Source of the DNA: Mycolicibacterium gadium
GTDB lineage: Bacteria; Actinomycetota; Actinomycetes; Mycobacteriales; Mycobacteriaceae
Reading direction: 5' to 3'
Assembly (NCBI RefSeq): GCF_010728925.1
Contig: NZ_AP022608.1
Span: forward strand, 3,472,001 to 3,536,000
Length of the DNA stretch: 64,000 bases
Every line of letters starts with the position of its first letter. Positions within the stretch are counted from its first letter, which is position 1. The notes beneath the pieces are model-generated. The model did not search any database. It was given only the letters and a program-made list of their open reading frames with translations, and was not told the origin of the DNA. The position numbers were made by a program, and so were the translations under genes. Positions 7,802 to 17,093 of this stretch are shown one piece after another.

Positions 7802-8899
7802 ATGGTTTCTCCCTTCCGCATCGCAATTCCCGACTCCGATCTCGACGACCTGCAGACCAGGTTGGCCCGCACCCGCTGGCCCGAGGCCGAATGCGTCGAC
7901 GACTGGAGCCAGGGCATCCCGCTGGCCTACACCCGGCGGCTGGCCGACTACTGGGCCACCGAATACGACTGGCGGGCACGCGAAGCGGCGCTGAACCGGT
8001 TCGACCACTTCACGACGGAAATCGACGGTCTCGACATTCATTTCATTCATCAGCGCTCGGATGAGAAGAATGCGTTCCCGCTGCTGATCACCCACGGTTG
8101 GCCCGGTTCGATCGTCGAGTTCCACAAAGTCATCGAGCCGCTGACCGAACGCGGGTTCGACGTGGTGTGCCCGTCGCTGCCGGGATACGGCTTCTCCGCC
8201 AAGCCCACCGCGACGGGCTGGGGCGTCGAGAAGATCGCGACGGCGTGGGACACCCTGATGGGCCGGTTGGGCTACGAACGCTTCGGCGCGCAGGGCGGCG
8301 ACTGGGGCGCTGCCGTGACGACGCAGATCGGCCGCAACGGCGGCAGATGCGCGGGCATCCACCTGAACATGCCGCTCGGCTTCCCGCCCGGCAAACTCGA
8401 CAATCCGACCGAGGAGGAGAAGGCGGCGCTCGAACGGGGCCAGTACTACCAGAAGTGGGATTCCGGCTACTCCAAACAGCAGTCGACGCGGCCGCAAACC
8501 GTCGGCTACGGATTGGTGGACTCCCCCGTTGGCCAGTTGGCGTGGATCGTCGAGAAGTTCTGGTCGTGGACGGACAGCGACGGCGATCCGGAGAACGTGC
8601 TGACCCGCGACGAGATGCTCGACAACGTGATGCTGTACTGGTTGACCGCGTCCGGGGCGTCGTCGGCGCGGCTGTACTGGGAGAGCTTCAACGCGTTCGG
8701 CAGCTTCGACCGCGTCGAGCTGCCCACCGGCGTCGCGGCGTTCCCCAGGGAGATCCTCAAGGCGCCGCGTAGTTGGTGCGAGGCCGGGTACAACATCACG
8801 CACTGGACGGACATGCCGCGCGGGGGACATTTCGCGGCGTTCGAACAGCCGGAGCTGTTCGTCGACGACGTCGGAAAGTTCTTCACCACGCTGCGCTAG
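7802..8899 (+). CDS. Epoxide hydrolase, alpha/beta fold with EHN domain
   Basis: Protein of 365 residues. The N-terminus (about 1-110) is the epoxide hydrolase N-terminal domain (PFRIAIPDSDLDDLQTRLA). The alpha/beta core follows: HGWPGS at 98-103 forms the oxyanion hole, the nucleophile is Asp167 in GAQGGDWGA, and the C-terminal His lies in RGGHFAAFEQPELF. The reaction converts an epoxide and water to a diol, probably for lipid epoxide or xenobiotic detoxification. The ATG at 7802 directly follows GGAGGATCCGACC. The stop codon overlaps the AGGAG ribosome-binding site of the next gene, so the two form an operon. Confidence 0.88.
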   Translation: MVSPFRIAIPDSDLDDLQTRLARTRWPEAECVDDWSQGIPLAYTRRLADYWATEYDWRAREAALNRFDHFTTEIDGLDIHFIHQRSDEKNAFPLLITHGWPGSIVEFHKVIEPLTERGFDVVCPSLPGYGFSAKPTATGWGVEKIATAWDTLMGRLGYERFGAQGGDWGAAVTTQIGRNGGRCAGIHLNMPLGFPPGKLDNPTEEEKAALERGQYYQKWDSGYSKQQSTRPQTVGYGLVDSPVGQLAWIVEKFWSWTDSDGDPENVLTRDEMLDNVMLYWLTASGASSARLYWESFNAFGSFDRVELPTGVAAFPREILKAPRSWCEAGYNITHWTDMPRGGHFAAFEQPELFVDDVGKFFTTLR

Positions 8900-8907
8900 G
8901 AGATTCG

Positions 8908-10301
8908 ATGCGAACGATCGAGGCCGACTACCTCGTCGTCGGCGCGGGCGCCATGGGGCTCGCGTTCACCGACACACTGGTGGCCGAAACGGACGCGACG
9001 GTCGTGGTGGTCGATCGCAACGACCAGCCGGGGGGCCACTGGACGGCGGCGTACCCGTTCGTGCGCCTGCATCAGCCGTCGGCGTACTACGGCGTGAACT
9101 CGCGGAGTCTGGGCAGCGACACCATCGACCACAGCGGCCTGAACGCCGGCTACTACGAGTTGGCCAGCGGCGCGGAGGTCTGCGCCTACTTCGACGCGGT
9201 GATGCGTCAGCATCTGCTGCCGACGGGTCGAGTGACGTACCTGCCGATGAGCGAATACCTCGGCGACGGGCGCGTGCGCACGCTCGGCGGCGAAGAGATC
9301 GAAGTGACCGCGCGCCGCGTCGTCACCACACACGTCGAGATCGTCGTGCCGTCGATGCGCGGGCCGTCCTACGACGTCGCCGCCGGCGTCGAATGCGTGC
9401 CGCCCAACGCGCTGCCGCGTCTCCGCGAGGCGCGGGGGGCGGTACGTGATCGTGGGGGGCGGGCAAGACCGCGATGGATGCATGCCTGTGGCTGTTGCGC
9501 CACGGCGTGGCGCCGGCGCGGTTGACGTGGATCAAGCCGCGCGACTCGTGGCTGCTGGACCGCGCGGCGATCCAGCCCGGCTCGCAGTTCGCGCGCGGTG
9601 TGTTGCGCGACTTCTCCAATCAGCTCAACGCGGTGCTGGAGGCCGAGTCGCTGCCGGATCTGTTCAGGATCCTGGAGGACAAGGGCTGTCTACAGCGCAT
9701 CGACACCTCCGTCGAGCCCACGATGTACCGGTGCGCGATCCTGTCGAAGTCAGAACTCGAGGAGTTGCGACGAATCTCCGATGTCGTCCGGATGGGTCAT
9801 GTCCAGTCGATCGAGCCGGGCCGCATCACGCTCGAGGGTGGGACCCTCGACATCGACGGCTCAGCGTTGTACATCGACTGCAGCGCAGACGGTTTCGCGC
9901 GAATCGCGCCGACAACGGTGTTCACCGATGAGGGCATCGCCCTACAGGCGGTGCGGACCTGCCAGCCCGCATTCAGCGCGGCCGTCATCGGCCACGTCGA
10001 AGCGACGTACCCCGACGACGAGACCAAGAACGCGTACTGCAACCCCGTGCCCTATCCGTCCGATCCCATCGACTGGTTGCGAATGATGCTGGCGTTCAAC
10101 AAGAACCAGCTGCAGTGGTTCACCGATCCCGACATGATGGCGTGGGTCGACGCGTCACGGCTAAACGTCCTGCATCACGTGTCGGCCGGCGTCAGCGAGC
10201 GTGCCCGGGAGAAGATCATCTCGGTGCTGAACTCCAATATGCCCGTGATCAACGACAAGCTGGAGAAGCTGCTGGCGCAGGCCGGATACGCCGACGACTA
10301 A
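8908..10301 (+). pseudogene. FAD/NAD(P)-binding oxidoreductase, broken by two frameshifts
   Basis: The N-terminal part (8908 to about 9436) reads as a flavoprotein: DYLVVGAGAMGLAF at residues 7-20, then DRNDQPGGHWTAAYPFVRLH. The C-terminal part (9474-10301) reads in another frame and continues the same protein. Between them the expected RYVIVGGG-KTAMDACLWLL is split over three frames. One extra base is needed at the G6 run 9434-9439 and one at the G-rich stretch 9454-9464. Restored, the product would be about 463 residues with two dinucleotide-binding motifs, like a flavin-containing monooxygenase. Either a true pseudogene or two homopolymer sequencing errors. Operonic with the epoxide hydrolase. 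Confidence 0.75.
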
Positions 10302-12118
10302 GCCAGCGACTCTTCCCAGGCGCGGTGCAGCGCCGCGTACCGGCCATCGGTGCGACCGATCAGCTCGTCGGGCGAGCCGTCCTCGACGATGCGCCCGTGC
10401 TCGACTACCAACACCCGATCGGCGACCTGCACGGTGGACAGCCGGTGCGCGATGACGAGCGCGGTCCGGTCGGCGAGCACCGTCTCCAGCGCACGTTGCA
10501 CCTGCCGCTCGCTGGGGATGTCCAGCGACGACGTCGCCTCGTCGAGGATCAGCACCGCGGGGTCGGCGAGAAAGGCTCTGGCGAAGGCCACCAGTTGCCG
10601 CTGGCCGGCCGACAGCCGTCCACCGCGCTTGGCGACGTCGGTGTCGTAGCCCTCGGGAAGCGCGTCGATGAACCGGTCCGCGCCGACGGCCCTGGCCGCC
10701 GCGACCACCTCGTCGTCTGTCGCGTCAGGCCTGCCGAAGCGAATGTTGTCGGCCACGGTGCCCTCGAACATGAAGTTCTCCTGCGTCACCATGACGACGT
10801 GGCGACGCAGCTCGGACTGGGCGAGGTCGCGCAAGTCGACGCCGTCCAAGGTGACCGATCCCGACGACGGATCATAGAAGCGCGCAATGAGTTTCGCGAT
10901 GGTTGTCTTGCCCGCACCTGTGGTGCCCACCAGCGCGACGGTTTGACCTGCAGGCACCACGAGGTTGAGATCCGGCAACACGGGACGTCCCTCGACGTAC
11001 GAGAACTGCACATCGTTGAACGCGATGTCACCGCGGACCGTGTCGAGTTCGACGGGCTGCTGCGGATCGCTGATGCTCGGCCGCTCGGCGAGCACACCCG
11101 CCAGCTTCTCCAGCGCCGATGATGCGGACTGGAACGTATTGAAGAACTGCGAGATCTCCTGCATCGGTTCGAAGAACATCCGCAGGTAGAGCAGGAACGC
11201 CGCCAGCGTGCCGATGGTCATCTCGCCGTGCAGCACGCGGTAGCCGCCGTAGAGCAGCACCACGCTGGTGGTCAAGTTGCCGACGAGTTTCACACCGGGC
11301 ATGAAGATCGCGAGCAACCTGAAGGTCTTCTCGTTGATCTCGCGGTAGTCGTCGGCAACGTCCTCGAAGATCTCTTGGTTGCGGGGTTCCCGGCGATACG
11401 CCTGCACCGCCTTGATACCGGTCATCGTCTCGACGAACTGCACGATCACCAGTGCCGCGCTTTCGCGCACCTTGCGGTAGACCTTGGCCGACTCGTTGCG
11501 GAACCACCACACCAGCGCGACCAGGATGGGCACGGCGACCAGACACATCAGGCCGAGCCGAACATCCAGCGTCACAAGCAGAATCGAGGTGCCGACCAGG
11601 GTCAGCGCCGCGGTGATCATGCTGTCGAAACCCGTCTCGAGCATGTCCTGGATGGCCTCGACGTCGTTGGTGGACCGGCTCACCACCCGGCCCGAGGTGT
11701 AGCGGTCGTGGAACCTGATGTCGAGTCGCTGGAAGTGCCGGAACACCCTGCGCCGCAACTCCGTCAGGACCTTCTGCCCAACACGGCCCGACCGCCGCAG
11801 GAAGAAGACTCTGCTGACGGCCTGCACCAGCACCACTCCGGCCAAGGTAGCCACCACCAGCATCAGGGTGTGCCGAACCCCGTCGACGATCGGCGGAATG
11901 CCCCGGTCGATGCCTCGCTGCACCAGAATCGGAACAGAAAGGCGGGCAGCGTTTTCCACCACGACGACGAGCGCGAGCAGGGCCACCGTCCTGCTGTACG
12001 GCCGCAGTAGCGAGCCGAGCAGTGCGCGGGCCTCGCGGCGCCGCGGAAGGCTCTCGTCGATCGGCAGGTCGTCGTCCTGGTCCTCGTCGAACCTACCGCG
12101 CCACTCGGTGATGCTCAT
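10298..12118 (-). CDS. ABC exporter half-transporter, catalytically competent subunit
   Basis: Protein of 606 residues with an N-terminal six-helix exporter domain (about 50-330) and an ATPase domain. Walker A is VGTTGAGKTTIAKL, the signature is LSAGQRQL (not LSGGQ), Walker B is AVLILDEATSSLD with its catalytic glutamate, and the H-loop is IAHRLST. The start ATG at 12118 overlaps the stop of the upstream subunit gene (ATGA), showing translational coupling. With that partner it forms a heterodimeric type IV (ABCB-like) exporter, usually for drugs or lipids. Its 3' end overlaps the convergent flavoprotein remnant by 4 nt. Confidence 0.88.
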   Translation of the reverse strand: MSITEWRGRFDEDQDDDLPIDESLPRRREARALLGSLLRPYSRTVALLALVVVVENAARLSVPILVQRGIDRGIPPIVDGVRHTLMLVVATLAGVVLVQAVSRVFFLRRSGRVGQKVLTELRRRVFRHFQRLDIRFHDRYTSGRVVSRSTNDVEAIQDMLETGFDSMITAALTLVGTSILLVTLDVRLGLMCLVAVPILVALVWWFRNESAKVYRKVRESAALVIVQFVETMTGIKAVQAYRREPRNQEIFEDVADDYREINEKTFRLLAIFMPGVKLVGNLTTSVVLLYGGYRVLHGEMTIGTLAAFLLYLRMFFEPMQEISQFFNTFQSASSALEKLAGVLAERPSISDPQQPVELDTVRGDIAFNDVQFSYVEGRPVLPDLNLVVPAGQTVALVGTTGAGKTTIAKLIARFYDPSSGSVTLDGVDLRDLAQSELRRHVVMVTQENFMFEGTVADNIRFGRPDATDDEVVAAARAVGADRFIDALPEGYDTDVAKRGGRLSAGQRQLVAFARAFLADPAVLILDEATSSLDIPSERQVQRALETVLADRTALVIAHRLSTVQVADRVLVVEHGRIVEDGSPDELIGRTDGRYAALHRAWEESLA

Positions 12119-14070
12119 CGACCCTCGGCCTCCGAGGTGACGAACCTGGGCTCTACGCGCTCGTGTTCCAGTGCTTCCTGCTCGCTGTATGTGTGGTCGA
12201 GCCGGTGACGGTCGTCGTCCTCCTGCCACTCGCAGGCACGCTCGCGGCCGTCGTCGAGTTCGTCGTCGGCGGCCAGCAGATAGCGGTACTGCGGGACGGC
12301 GGCAAGCAACTCGGCGTGCGTGCCGACGTGGGTGATGACGCCGTCGTCCAGCAGTGCGACCTTGTCGGCGAGCAATACCGTCGATGCGCGATGCGCGACG
12401 ACGATGCCGGTCACCGCGTGCAAGACCCGACGCAGAGCCTCCTCGACGACGGCCTCGGTGTGCACGTCCAGCGCGGACAGCGTGTCGTCGAGGACGAGGA
12501 TCTTCGGTGCCGCCAAAATGGCGCGCGCGAGCGAAAGCCGTTGCCGCTGACCGCCGGACAGGCTCATGCCCTGCTCGCCGATGCGGGTGTCCAGACCGAA
12601 CGGCAGGTCGTAAACGAACTGTGCGGCTGCGACGTCGATCGCCTGGGCCATCTCTTCGTTGGTCGCATCCGGGGCGCCCAACCTCAGGTTCTCGGCGACA
12701 GACATGGAGAACAGCGTCGGATCCTCGAACGCGGTGGCCACCGTCTTGCGCAGGGTGGGCAGCGACATCTCACGAATGTCTGTGCCGTCGATGCGGATCG
12801 CGCCCTCGGTGACGTCGTGGAGCCGCGACACCAGCGATGCCAACACGGACTTGCCCGATCCTGTCGAACCGACGAGCGCCAGCGTCTCCCCCGGTTCCAC
12901 GGTGACGGTGACGTGGCGCAGAACCCAGTTGTCCGCTTCACCGGACGCCGCCGGCCGGTCATCGCCGGCATCGGGGAACCGGAACCCGACGTCGACCAAC
13001 TCCAGCCTGCCGCGCGACGGCACGACGTCACTGGGACCGTCGACGATTTCCACTGGTGCATCGAAAATCTCGGCGATGCGGTTGGCGGCGGTGAACGACT
13101 CCTGCGTCATGGACAGCAGGAATCCCAGCGACGCGATCGGCCAGACCAGCGACAGCATCATCGTGATGAACGCGACCAGCGTGCCCATGGTCACCACGCC
13201 GTGCCCGGCGGCGTACGCACCGAAGCCGAGCACCACGATCAGCGTCAGGTTGGGGATGACCTCGAGCAGCGTCCAGAACTTGGCGGACACCTGGACTCTG
13301 TCGAGCTGGGTGTCGTAGAGATCGGTGACTTGCTCGTCGAACCTCTCGTAGACGTAGTCCTCGCGACCGAACGACTTCACCACCCGCAAACCCAACGCGG
13401 ATTCCTCGACATGGGTGGCGACGTGGCCTGCCTGATCCTGAGCCAACCGCGACAACCGCACGTACTCCCGCTGGAAATGCAGCACGGTCGCGGCGATCGG
13501 CACGATCGACAGCAGCACGACCACACCGAGTGGCCAGTACATCGTCAGCAAAATGATGGTCACCGCGGTGATCTGAATGGTGGACAGCAGCAGGAAGACC
13601 ATGCCGAACGACATGAATCGGCGAATCGTGCCGAGGTCGTTCATGATTCGCGACAGCAGCTGACCCGACTGCCAACGGCCATGGAAGATCATCGGCAGGA
13701 TCTGCAGGCGGGCGTAGAGGTCCTTGCGGATGTCGGCTTCCACGCCCATGGTGGCCCGCGCGACCAGCCACCGCCGGATGAACCACAGCACCGCCTCGGA
13801 GATGCCGACGCCCATCGCCGCGGCGCCGAGCAGCCAGAGTCCCTGCTGATCCTGCTGACGCACCGGGCCGTCGATGACGGCCTTGGTCATCAGCGGGATC
13901 GCCACGGTGGCGACAAGGGAAAGGAGCGCGGTCGCGACCATCGCGATCCAGCGGACGCGGTAAGGCATGAGGTAGGGCAGGATGCGCCACAAATCCGAGC
14001 TCGCTCTGACGCGTTTGGGCGGCGGCGCAAGAGCCGGCGCCGCGCGAAGCGCGTTCGAGGAGTCAGTCAC
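12115..14070 (-). CDS. ABC exporter half-transporter, subunit with degenerate ATP site
   Basis: Protein of 651 residues: cytoplasmic N-terminus, six transmembrane helices (about 40-330), then an ATPase domain with Walker A VGSTGSGKSVLASL, signature MSLSGGQRQRLSLAR, Walker B ILVLDDTLSALD and H-loop VAHRAST. The catalytic Walker B glutamate is replaced by Asp (LDD instead of LDE). The partner has the altered signature LSAGQ. Together these place both defects in the same composite nucleotide site, as in heterodimeric exporters such as TM287/288. The acidic, His/Arg-rich C-terminal tail (after about 600) is extra. Expression is probably under the MerR-type promoter at 14117-14147. Confidence 0.88.
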   Translation of the reverse strand: MTDSSNALRAAPALAPPPKRVRASSDLWRILPYLMPYRVRWIAMVATALLSLVATVAIPLMTKAVIDGPVRQQDQQGLWLLGAAAMGVGISEAVLWFIRRWLVARATMGVEADIRKDLYARLQILPMIFHGRWQSGQLLSRIMNDLGTIRRFMSFGMVFLLLSTIQITAVTIILLTMYWPLGVVVLLSIVPIAATVLHFQREYVRLSRLAQDQAGHVATHVEESALGLRVVKSFGREDYVYERFDEQVTDLYDTQLDRVQVSAKFWTLLEVIPNLTLIVVLGFGAYAAGHGVVTMGTLVAFITMMLSLVWPIASLGFLLSMTQESFTAANRIAEIFDAPVEIVDGPSDVVPSRGRLELVDVGFRFPDAGDDRPAASGEADNWVLRHVTVTVEPGETLALVGSTGSGKSVLASLVSRLHDVTEGAIRIDGTDIREMSLPTLRKTVATAFEDPTLFSMSVAENLRLGAPDATNEEMAQAIDVAAAQFVYDLPFGLDTRIGEQGMSLSGGQRQRLSLARAILAAPKILVLDDTLSALDVHTEAVVEEALRRVLHAVTGIVVAHRASTVLLADKVALLDDGVITHVGTHAELLAAVPQYRYLLAADDELDDGRERACEWQEDDDRHRLDHTYSEQEALEHERVEPRFVTSEAEGR

Positions 14071-14371
14071 TTAGAAGATCTTCCCATTACCTGCAAACTG
14101 TTAACGTGCTGGACGCACCGTAAAACCTCAACAAACATTGAGGTCAATTGCTTCCGAACGGGTCGCCGAGAACAAACCGCACGCGTTGGAGGAAGCCGCA
14201 GCGCTCTTTTTGTCGTCCGCGTCAAAAAAGTGCCGAAGAGGCCCACGACTTGCTATCAGTCGATCGTTTCGGGGCCCGTGACGCGGCGGTGACAAGACCG
14301 TGGCTGCGGTGAGACCGCCGGACGTACGCGCCTGACACATCCCGAGGGTGCCATCAGGCAAGATTGTGGCC
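14071..14371. other. Intergenic region between ABC exporter and prrA
   Basis: About 300 bases without a gene. The left half holds the MerR/SoxR-type promoter of the exporter. The right half (14150-14371) contains the prrA promoter, where I see no clear -10/-35 pair. A GTG at 14348, in frame with prrA, is a possible earlier start. Confidence 0.6.
14117..14147 (-). promoter_or_regulatory. MerR/SoxR-type promoter and operator for the ABC exporter
   Basis: On the minus strand TTGACC (14147-14142) is the -35 and TACGGT (14122-14117) the -10, separated by 19 bp, the over-long spacing typical of MerR-family promoters. Inside the spacer and -35 is the palindrome ACCTCAA-N6-TTGAGGT (14125-14144), matching the SoxR box pattern CCTCAA-N6-TTGAGG. 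The exporter start codon is 46 nt downstream of the -10. No merR-type gene lies in the window, so the regulator acts from elsewhere. Confidence 0.7.
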
Positions 14372-15073
14372 ATGGACAGTGGAGCAGCCTCCCCACGGGT
14401 GCTCGTGGTCGACGACGACCCCGACGTGCTCGCCTCACTCGAGCGCGGACTGCGGCTCTCCGGTTTCGATGTGTCCACCGCGATCGACGGCGCCGAAGCG
14501 CTGCGCAGTGCGACGGAGACCCGCCCGGACGCGATCGTGCTCGACATCAACATGCCCGTCCTCGACGGCGTCAGCGTGGTGACCGCGCTGCGTGCGATGG
14601 ACAACGACGTGCCCGTGTGTGTCCTGTCGGCGCGCAGTTCGGTCGACGACCGGGTCGCCGGTCTAGAAGCCGGCGCCGACGACTATCTCGTCAAACCGTT
14701 CGTGCTCCAGGAACTGGTGGCCCGGGTCAAGGCGCTGCTGCGCCGCCGCGGTTCCACAGCGACGTTCTCGTCCGAGACCATCCAGGTCGGCCCTCTGGAG
14801 GTCGACATCCCCGGCCGTCGCGCCCGCGTCAACGGCGTCGACGTCGACCTCACCAAGCGCGAGTTCGATCTGCTCGCCGTGCTGGCCGAGCACAAGACCG
14901 CGGTGCTGTCACGGGCTCAACTGCTCGAGCTGGTGTGGGGATACGACTTCGCCGCCGACACCAACGTCGTCGACGTCTTCATCGGATATCTGCGCCGCAA
15001 GCTCGAGGCAGGTGGCGCACCCCGGCTGCTGCACACCGTGCGTGGAGTGGGCTTCGTCCTGCGCACGCAGTAG
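14372..15073 (+). CDS. prrA: PrrA, OmpR-family response regulator
   Basis: Protein of 233 residues from ATG 14372. The receiver domain has the acidic pair in [10 protein letters not shown], the phosphorylation site Asp58 in [11 protein letters not shown], and the lysine in DDYLVKPF. The winged-helix DNA-binding domain ends with [18 protein letters not shown]. Near identity to M. tuberculosis PrrA from memory. PrrAB is an essential two-component system linked to intracellular growth, nitrogen limitation, respiration and ammonium response. It lies 4 nt before prrB in the same operon. GTG 14348 is an alternative start that adds eight residues. Confidence 0.95.
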   Translation: MDSGAASPRVLVVDDDPDVLASLERGLRLSGFDVSTAIDGAEALRSATETRPDAIVLDINMPVLDGVSVVTALRAMDNDVPVCVLSARSSVDDRVAGLEAGADDYLVKPFVLQELVARVKALLRRRGSTATFSSETIQVGPLEVDIPGRRARVNGVDVDLTKREFDLLAVLAEHKTAVLSRAQLLELVWGYDFAADTNVVDVFIGYLRRKLEAGGAPRLLHTVRGVGFVLRTQ

Positions 15074-15077
15074 TCCG

Positions 15078-16418
15078 ATGAGCATTCTGACGCGCGTCTT
15101 CCGGCGGACCCCCTCACTTCGACAGCGGGTGGCGTTCACCAGCGCCATCGCCGGCGCGATCGTCGTCGTCATCGCGGGCACCGTGGTCTGGTTCGGCATC
15201 ACCGACGCGTGGAACGAGCGGCTGGACCGCAGGCTCGACGAGGCGGCCGGCTTCGCGATCCCGTTCGTTCCCCGCGGGCTCGACGAGATCCCGAAGTCGC
15301 CGAACGATCAGGACGCCATCATCACCGTCCGCAAGGACGGTCAGGTCACGTCGAACTCCGACATCGTCCTGCCGGAGATGGAGCCGGGCTACGCCGACAC
15401 GTACATCGACGGCGTGCGCTACCGCGTCCGCACCGTCGACATCCGCCTGCCCGAACCGATGTCGGTGGCCGTCGGGGCGACGTACGAAGGAACCATCGCC
15501 GACATCAACAACCTGCATCGCCGGGTGATCATCATCTGCACCCTGGCGATCGGCGCCGCAACCGTGGGCGGGTGGGTGCTCGCCGCGTTCGCCGTGCGCC
15601 CGTTCAAACGCCTTGCCCAGCAGACCCGGCAGATCGACGCGGGCGACGAGGATCCCGACATCGACGTCGCCGGTGCCACCGAGGCCGTCGAGATCGCCGA
15701 GGCGGTGCAGGGACTGGTCGAACGTGTGTGGAACGAACAGGACAAGACCAAGGCGGCGTTGACGTCGGCCCGCGACTTCGCGTCGGTGTCCGCGCACGAA
15801 CTCCGGACGCCGCTGACCGCGATGCGGACCAACCTCGAGGTGCTGGCCACGTTGGATCTGCCCGAGGAACAACGCAAGGAAGTCGTCAACGACGTCATCC
15901 GCACGCAGTCGCGCATCGAGGCCACGCTCGGGGCACTGGAGCGGCTGGCCCAGGGTGAGCTGTCGACGGCCGACGACCACGTGCCCGTCGACATCACCGA
16001 GCTGCTGGACCGCGCCGCCCACGACGCCATGCGGGTGTACCCGGAGCTGGACGTGTCGCTGGTGCCCGCGCCGACCGTGATCATCGTCGGGCTGCCTGCC
16101 GGGTTGCGGCTGGCGGTGGACAATGCGATCGCCAACGCCATCAAGCACGGGGGCGCGTCCCGGGTGCAGCTGTCGGCGGTCAGTTCGCGCGCCGGCGTGG
16201 AGATCGCGATCGACGACGACGGCGTCGGCGTCCCCGAAGAGGAACGCAAGCTGGTGTTCGACCGGTTCTCGCGCGGTTCGACAGCGTCGCACTCGGGGTC
16301 GGGGCTGGGGCTGGCGCTGGTTGCGCAGCAGGCCGAATTGCACGGCGGCACAGCCGCTCTGGAGGAGAGTCCGCTCGGCGGCGCCCGGCTGTTGCTGAGG
16401 CTGCCCGGCCCGAGCTAG
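15078..16418 (+). CDS. prrB: PrrB, sensor histidine kinase
   Basis: Protein of 446 residues, the same length as M. tuberculosis PrrB. Transmembrane segments lie at about 20-41 and 149-172 with an extracytoplasmic sensor domain between them. A HAMP domain follows. The phospho-accepting His240 lies in VSAHELRTPLTAM. The ATP-binding domain shows DNAIANAIKHGG (N box), DDDGVGVPEEE (G1) and GSGLGLALVAQQ (G2). It autophosphorylates and passes phosphate to PrrA. The start ATG at 15078 is 4 nt past the prrA stop. Confidence 0.94.
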   Translation: MSILTRVFRRTPSLRQRVAFTSAIAGAIVVVIAGTVVWFGITDAWNERLDRRLDEAAGFAIPFVPRGLDEIPKSPNDQDAIITVRKDGQVTSNSDIVLPEMEPGYADTYIDGVRYRVRTVDIRLPEPMSVAVGATYEGTIADINNLHRRVIIICTLAIGAATVGGWVLAAFAVRPFKRLAQQTRQIDAGDEDPDIDVAGATEAVEIAEAVQGLVERVWNEQDKTKAALTSARDFASVSAHELRTPLTAMRTNLEVLATLDLPEEQRKEVVNDVIRTQSRIEATLGALERLAQGELSTADDHVPVDITELLDRAAHDAMRVYPELDVSLVPAPTVIIVGLPAGLRLAVDNAIANAIKHGGASRVQLSAVSSRAGVEIAIDDDGVGVPEEERKLVFDRFSRGSTASHSGSGLGLALVAQQAELHGGTAALEESPLGGARLLLRLPGPS

Positions 16419-16438
16419 TTGAGTCTCCTGGGAGAAAG

Positions 16439-16813
16439 TTACCTAGTGCCCAGTAGGTCGATAACAAAAATCAGAGTCTTGCCGGACAGCCGGTGCCCGC
16501 CGCCTGCGGGTCCGTAGGCCTGCTCCGGCGGGATGACGAGCTGGCGCCTGCCGCCGACCTTCATGCCGGGGATGCCGTCTTGCCAGCCCTGGATCAGGCC
16601 ACGCAGCGGGAATTCGATCGACTCGTTTCGCGCCCACGAACTGTCGAACTCCTCGCCGGTGTCGAACTCGACGCCAACGTAGTGCACCTCGACGTTGCCA
16701 CCGGGCACCGCCTCGGCACCGTCGCCGACGACCAGATCCTTGATGACCAGTTCGGTTGGAGGGGGGCCGTCGATGAACTCGATCTCGGGCTTCTGTCCTG
16801 AATTGGAAGTCAC
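16439..16813 (-). CDS. FKBP-type peptidyl-prolyl cis-trans isomerase
   Basis: Protein of 124 residues, a single FKBP domain: VHYVGVEFDTGEEFDSSW, the typical FPLRGLIQGWQDGIPGMKVG, then RRQLVIPPEQAYGP and LIFVIDLLGTR. It catalyses proline isomerisation to help protein folding. No signal peptide is visible, so it is cytosolic. GTG at 16813 gives the family-typical N-terminus; another GTG at 16822 adds three residues. It is convergent with prrB (20 nt apart) and divergent from the DUF2630 gene 31 nt away. In M. tuberculosis the ompATb cluster occupies this place. Confidence 0.88.
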   Translation of the reverse strand: MTSNSGQKPEIEFIDGPPPTELVIKDLVVGDGAEAVPGGNVEVHYVGVEFDTGEEFDSSWARNESIEFPLRGLIQGWQDGIPGMKVGGRRQLVIPPEQAYGPAGGGHRLSGKTLIFVIDLLGTR

Positions 16814-16844
16814 CGTATTCACCGTAGTCGGGCACACTGAAGCA

Positions 16845-17093
16845 ATGGCGAAGGACCAAGACATTCTCGATCAGGTGAACCAGCTCGTTGCCGAGGAGAA
16901 GGAGCTGCGCGCGCAGCTGCAGCACCGCGAGATCGACGAGTCCGAGGAGCATCAACGTCTACGCGCCCTGGAGGTGCAGTTGGACCAGTGCTGGGACCTG
17001 CTGCGCCAGCGCCGCGCGCTTCGTGAGACCGGCGGCGATCCGGGGGCTGCGAGCGTCCGTCCGCCCGACGAGGTCGAGGGTTACCTCAACTGA
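16845..17093 (+). CDS. DUF2630 protein, Rv0898c-like
   Basis: Protein of 82 residues, almost wholly helical and charged: KDQDILDQVNQLVAEEKELR, REIDESEEHQRLRALE, LDQCWDLLRQRRAL. This matches the small actinobacterial DUF2630 family (Rv0898c). The function is unknown; the pattern suggests a short coiled-coil. It starts at ATG 16845 and its TGA stop overlaps a CTG that probably starts the next gene (CTGA), suggesting translational coupling. Synteny with Rv0898c-Rv0897c supports the call. Confidence 0.85.
   Translation: MAKDQDILDQVNQLVAEEKELRAQLQHREIDESEEHQRLRALEVQLDQCWDLLRQRRALRETGGDPGAASVRPPDEVEGYLN

Noticed and set aside
5583..7994. 803-codon open frame opposite the acyl-CoA ligase
   Set aside because: His/Asp/Arg-rich with no domain; typical antisense shadow in GC-rich DNA. 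The ligase on the other strand has full motifs.
12163..14292. 709-codon open frame opposite the ABC exporter
   Set aside because: No recognisable motifs; the reverse strand encodes a complete transporter subunit.
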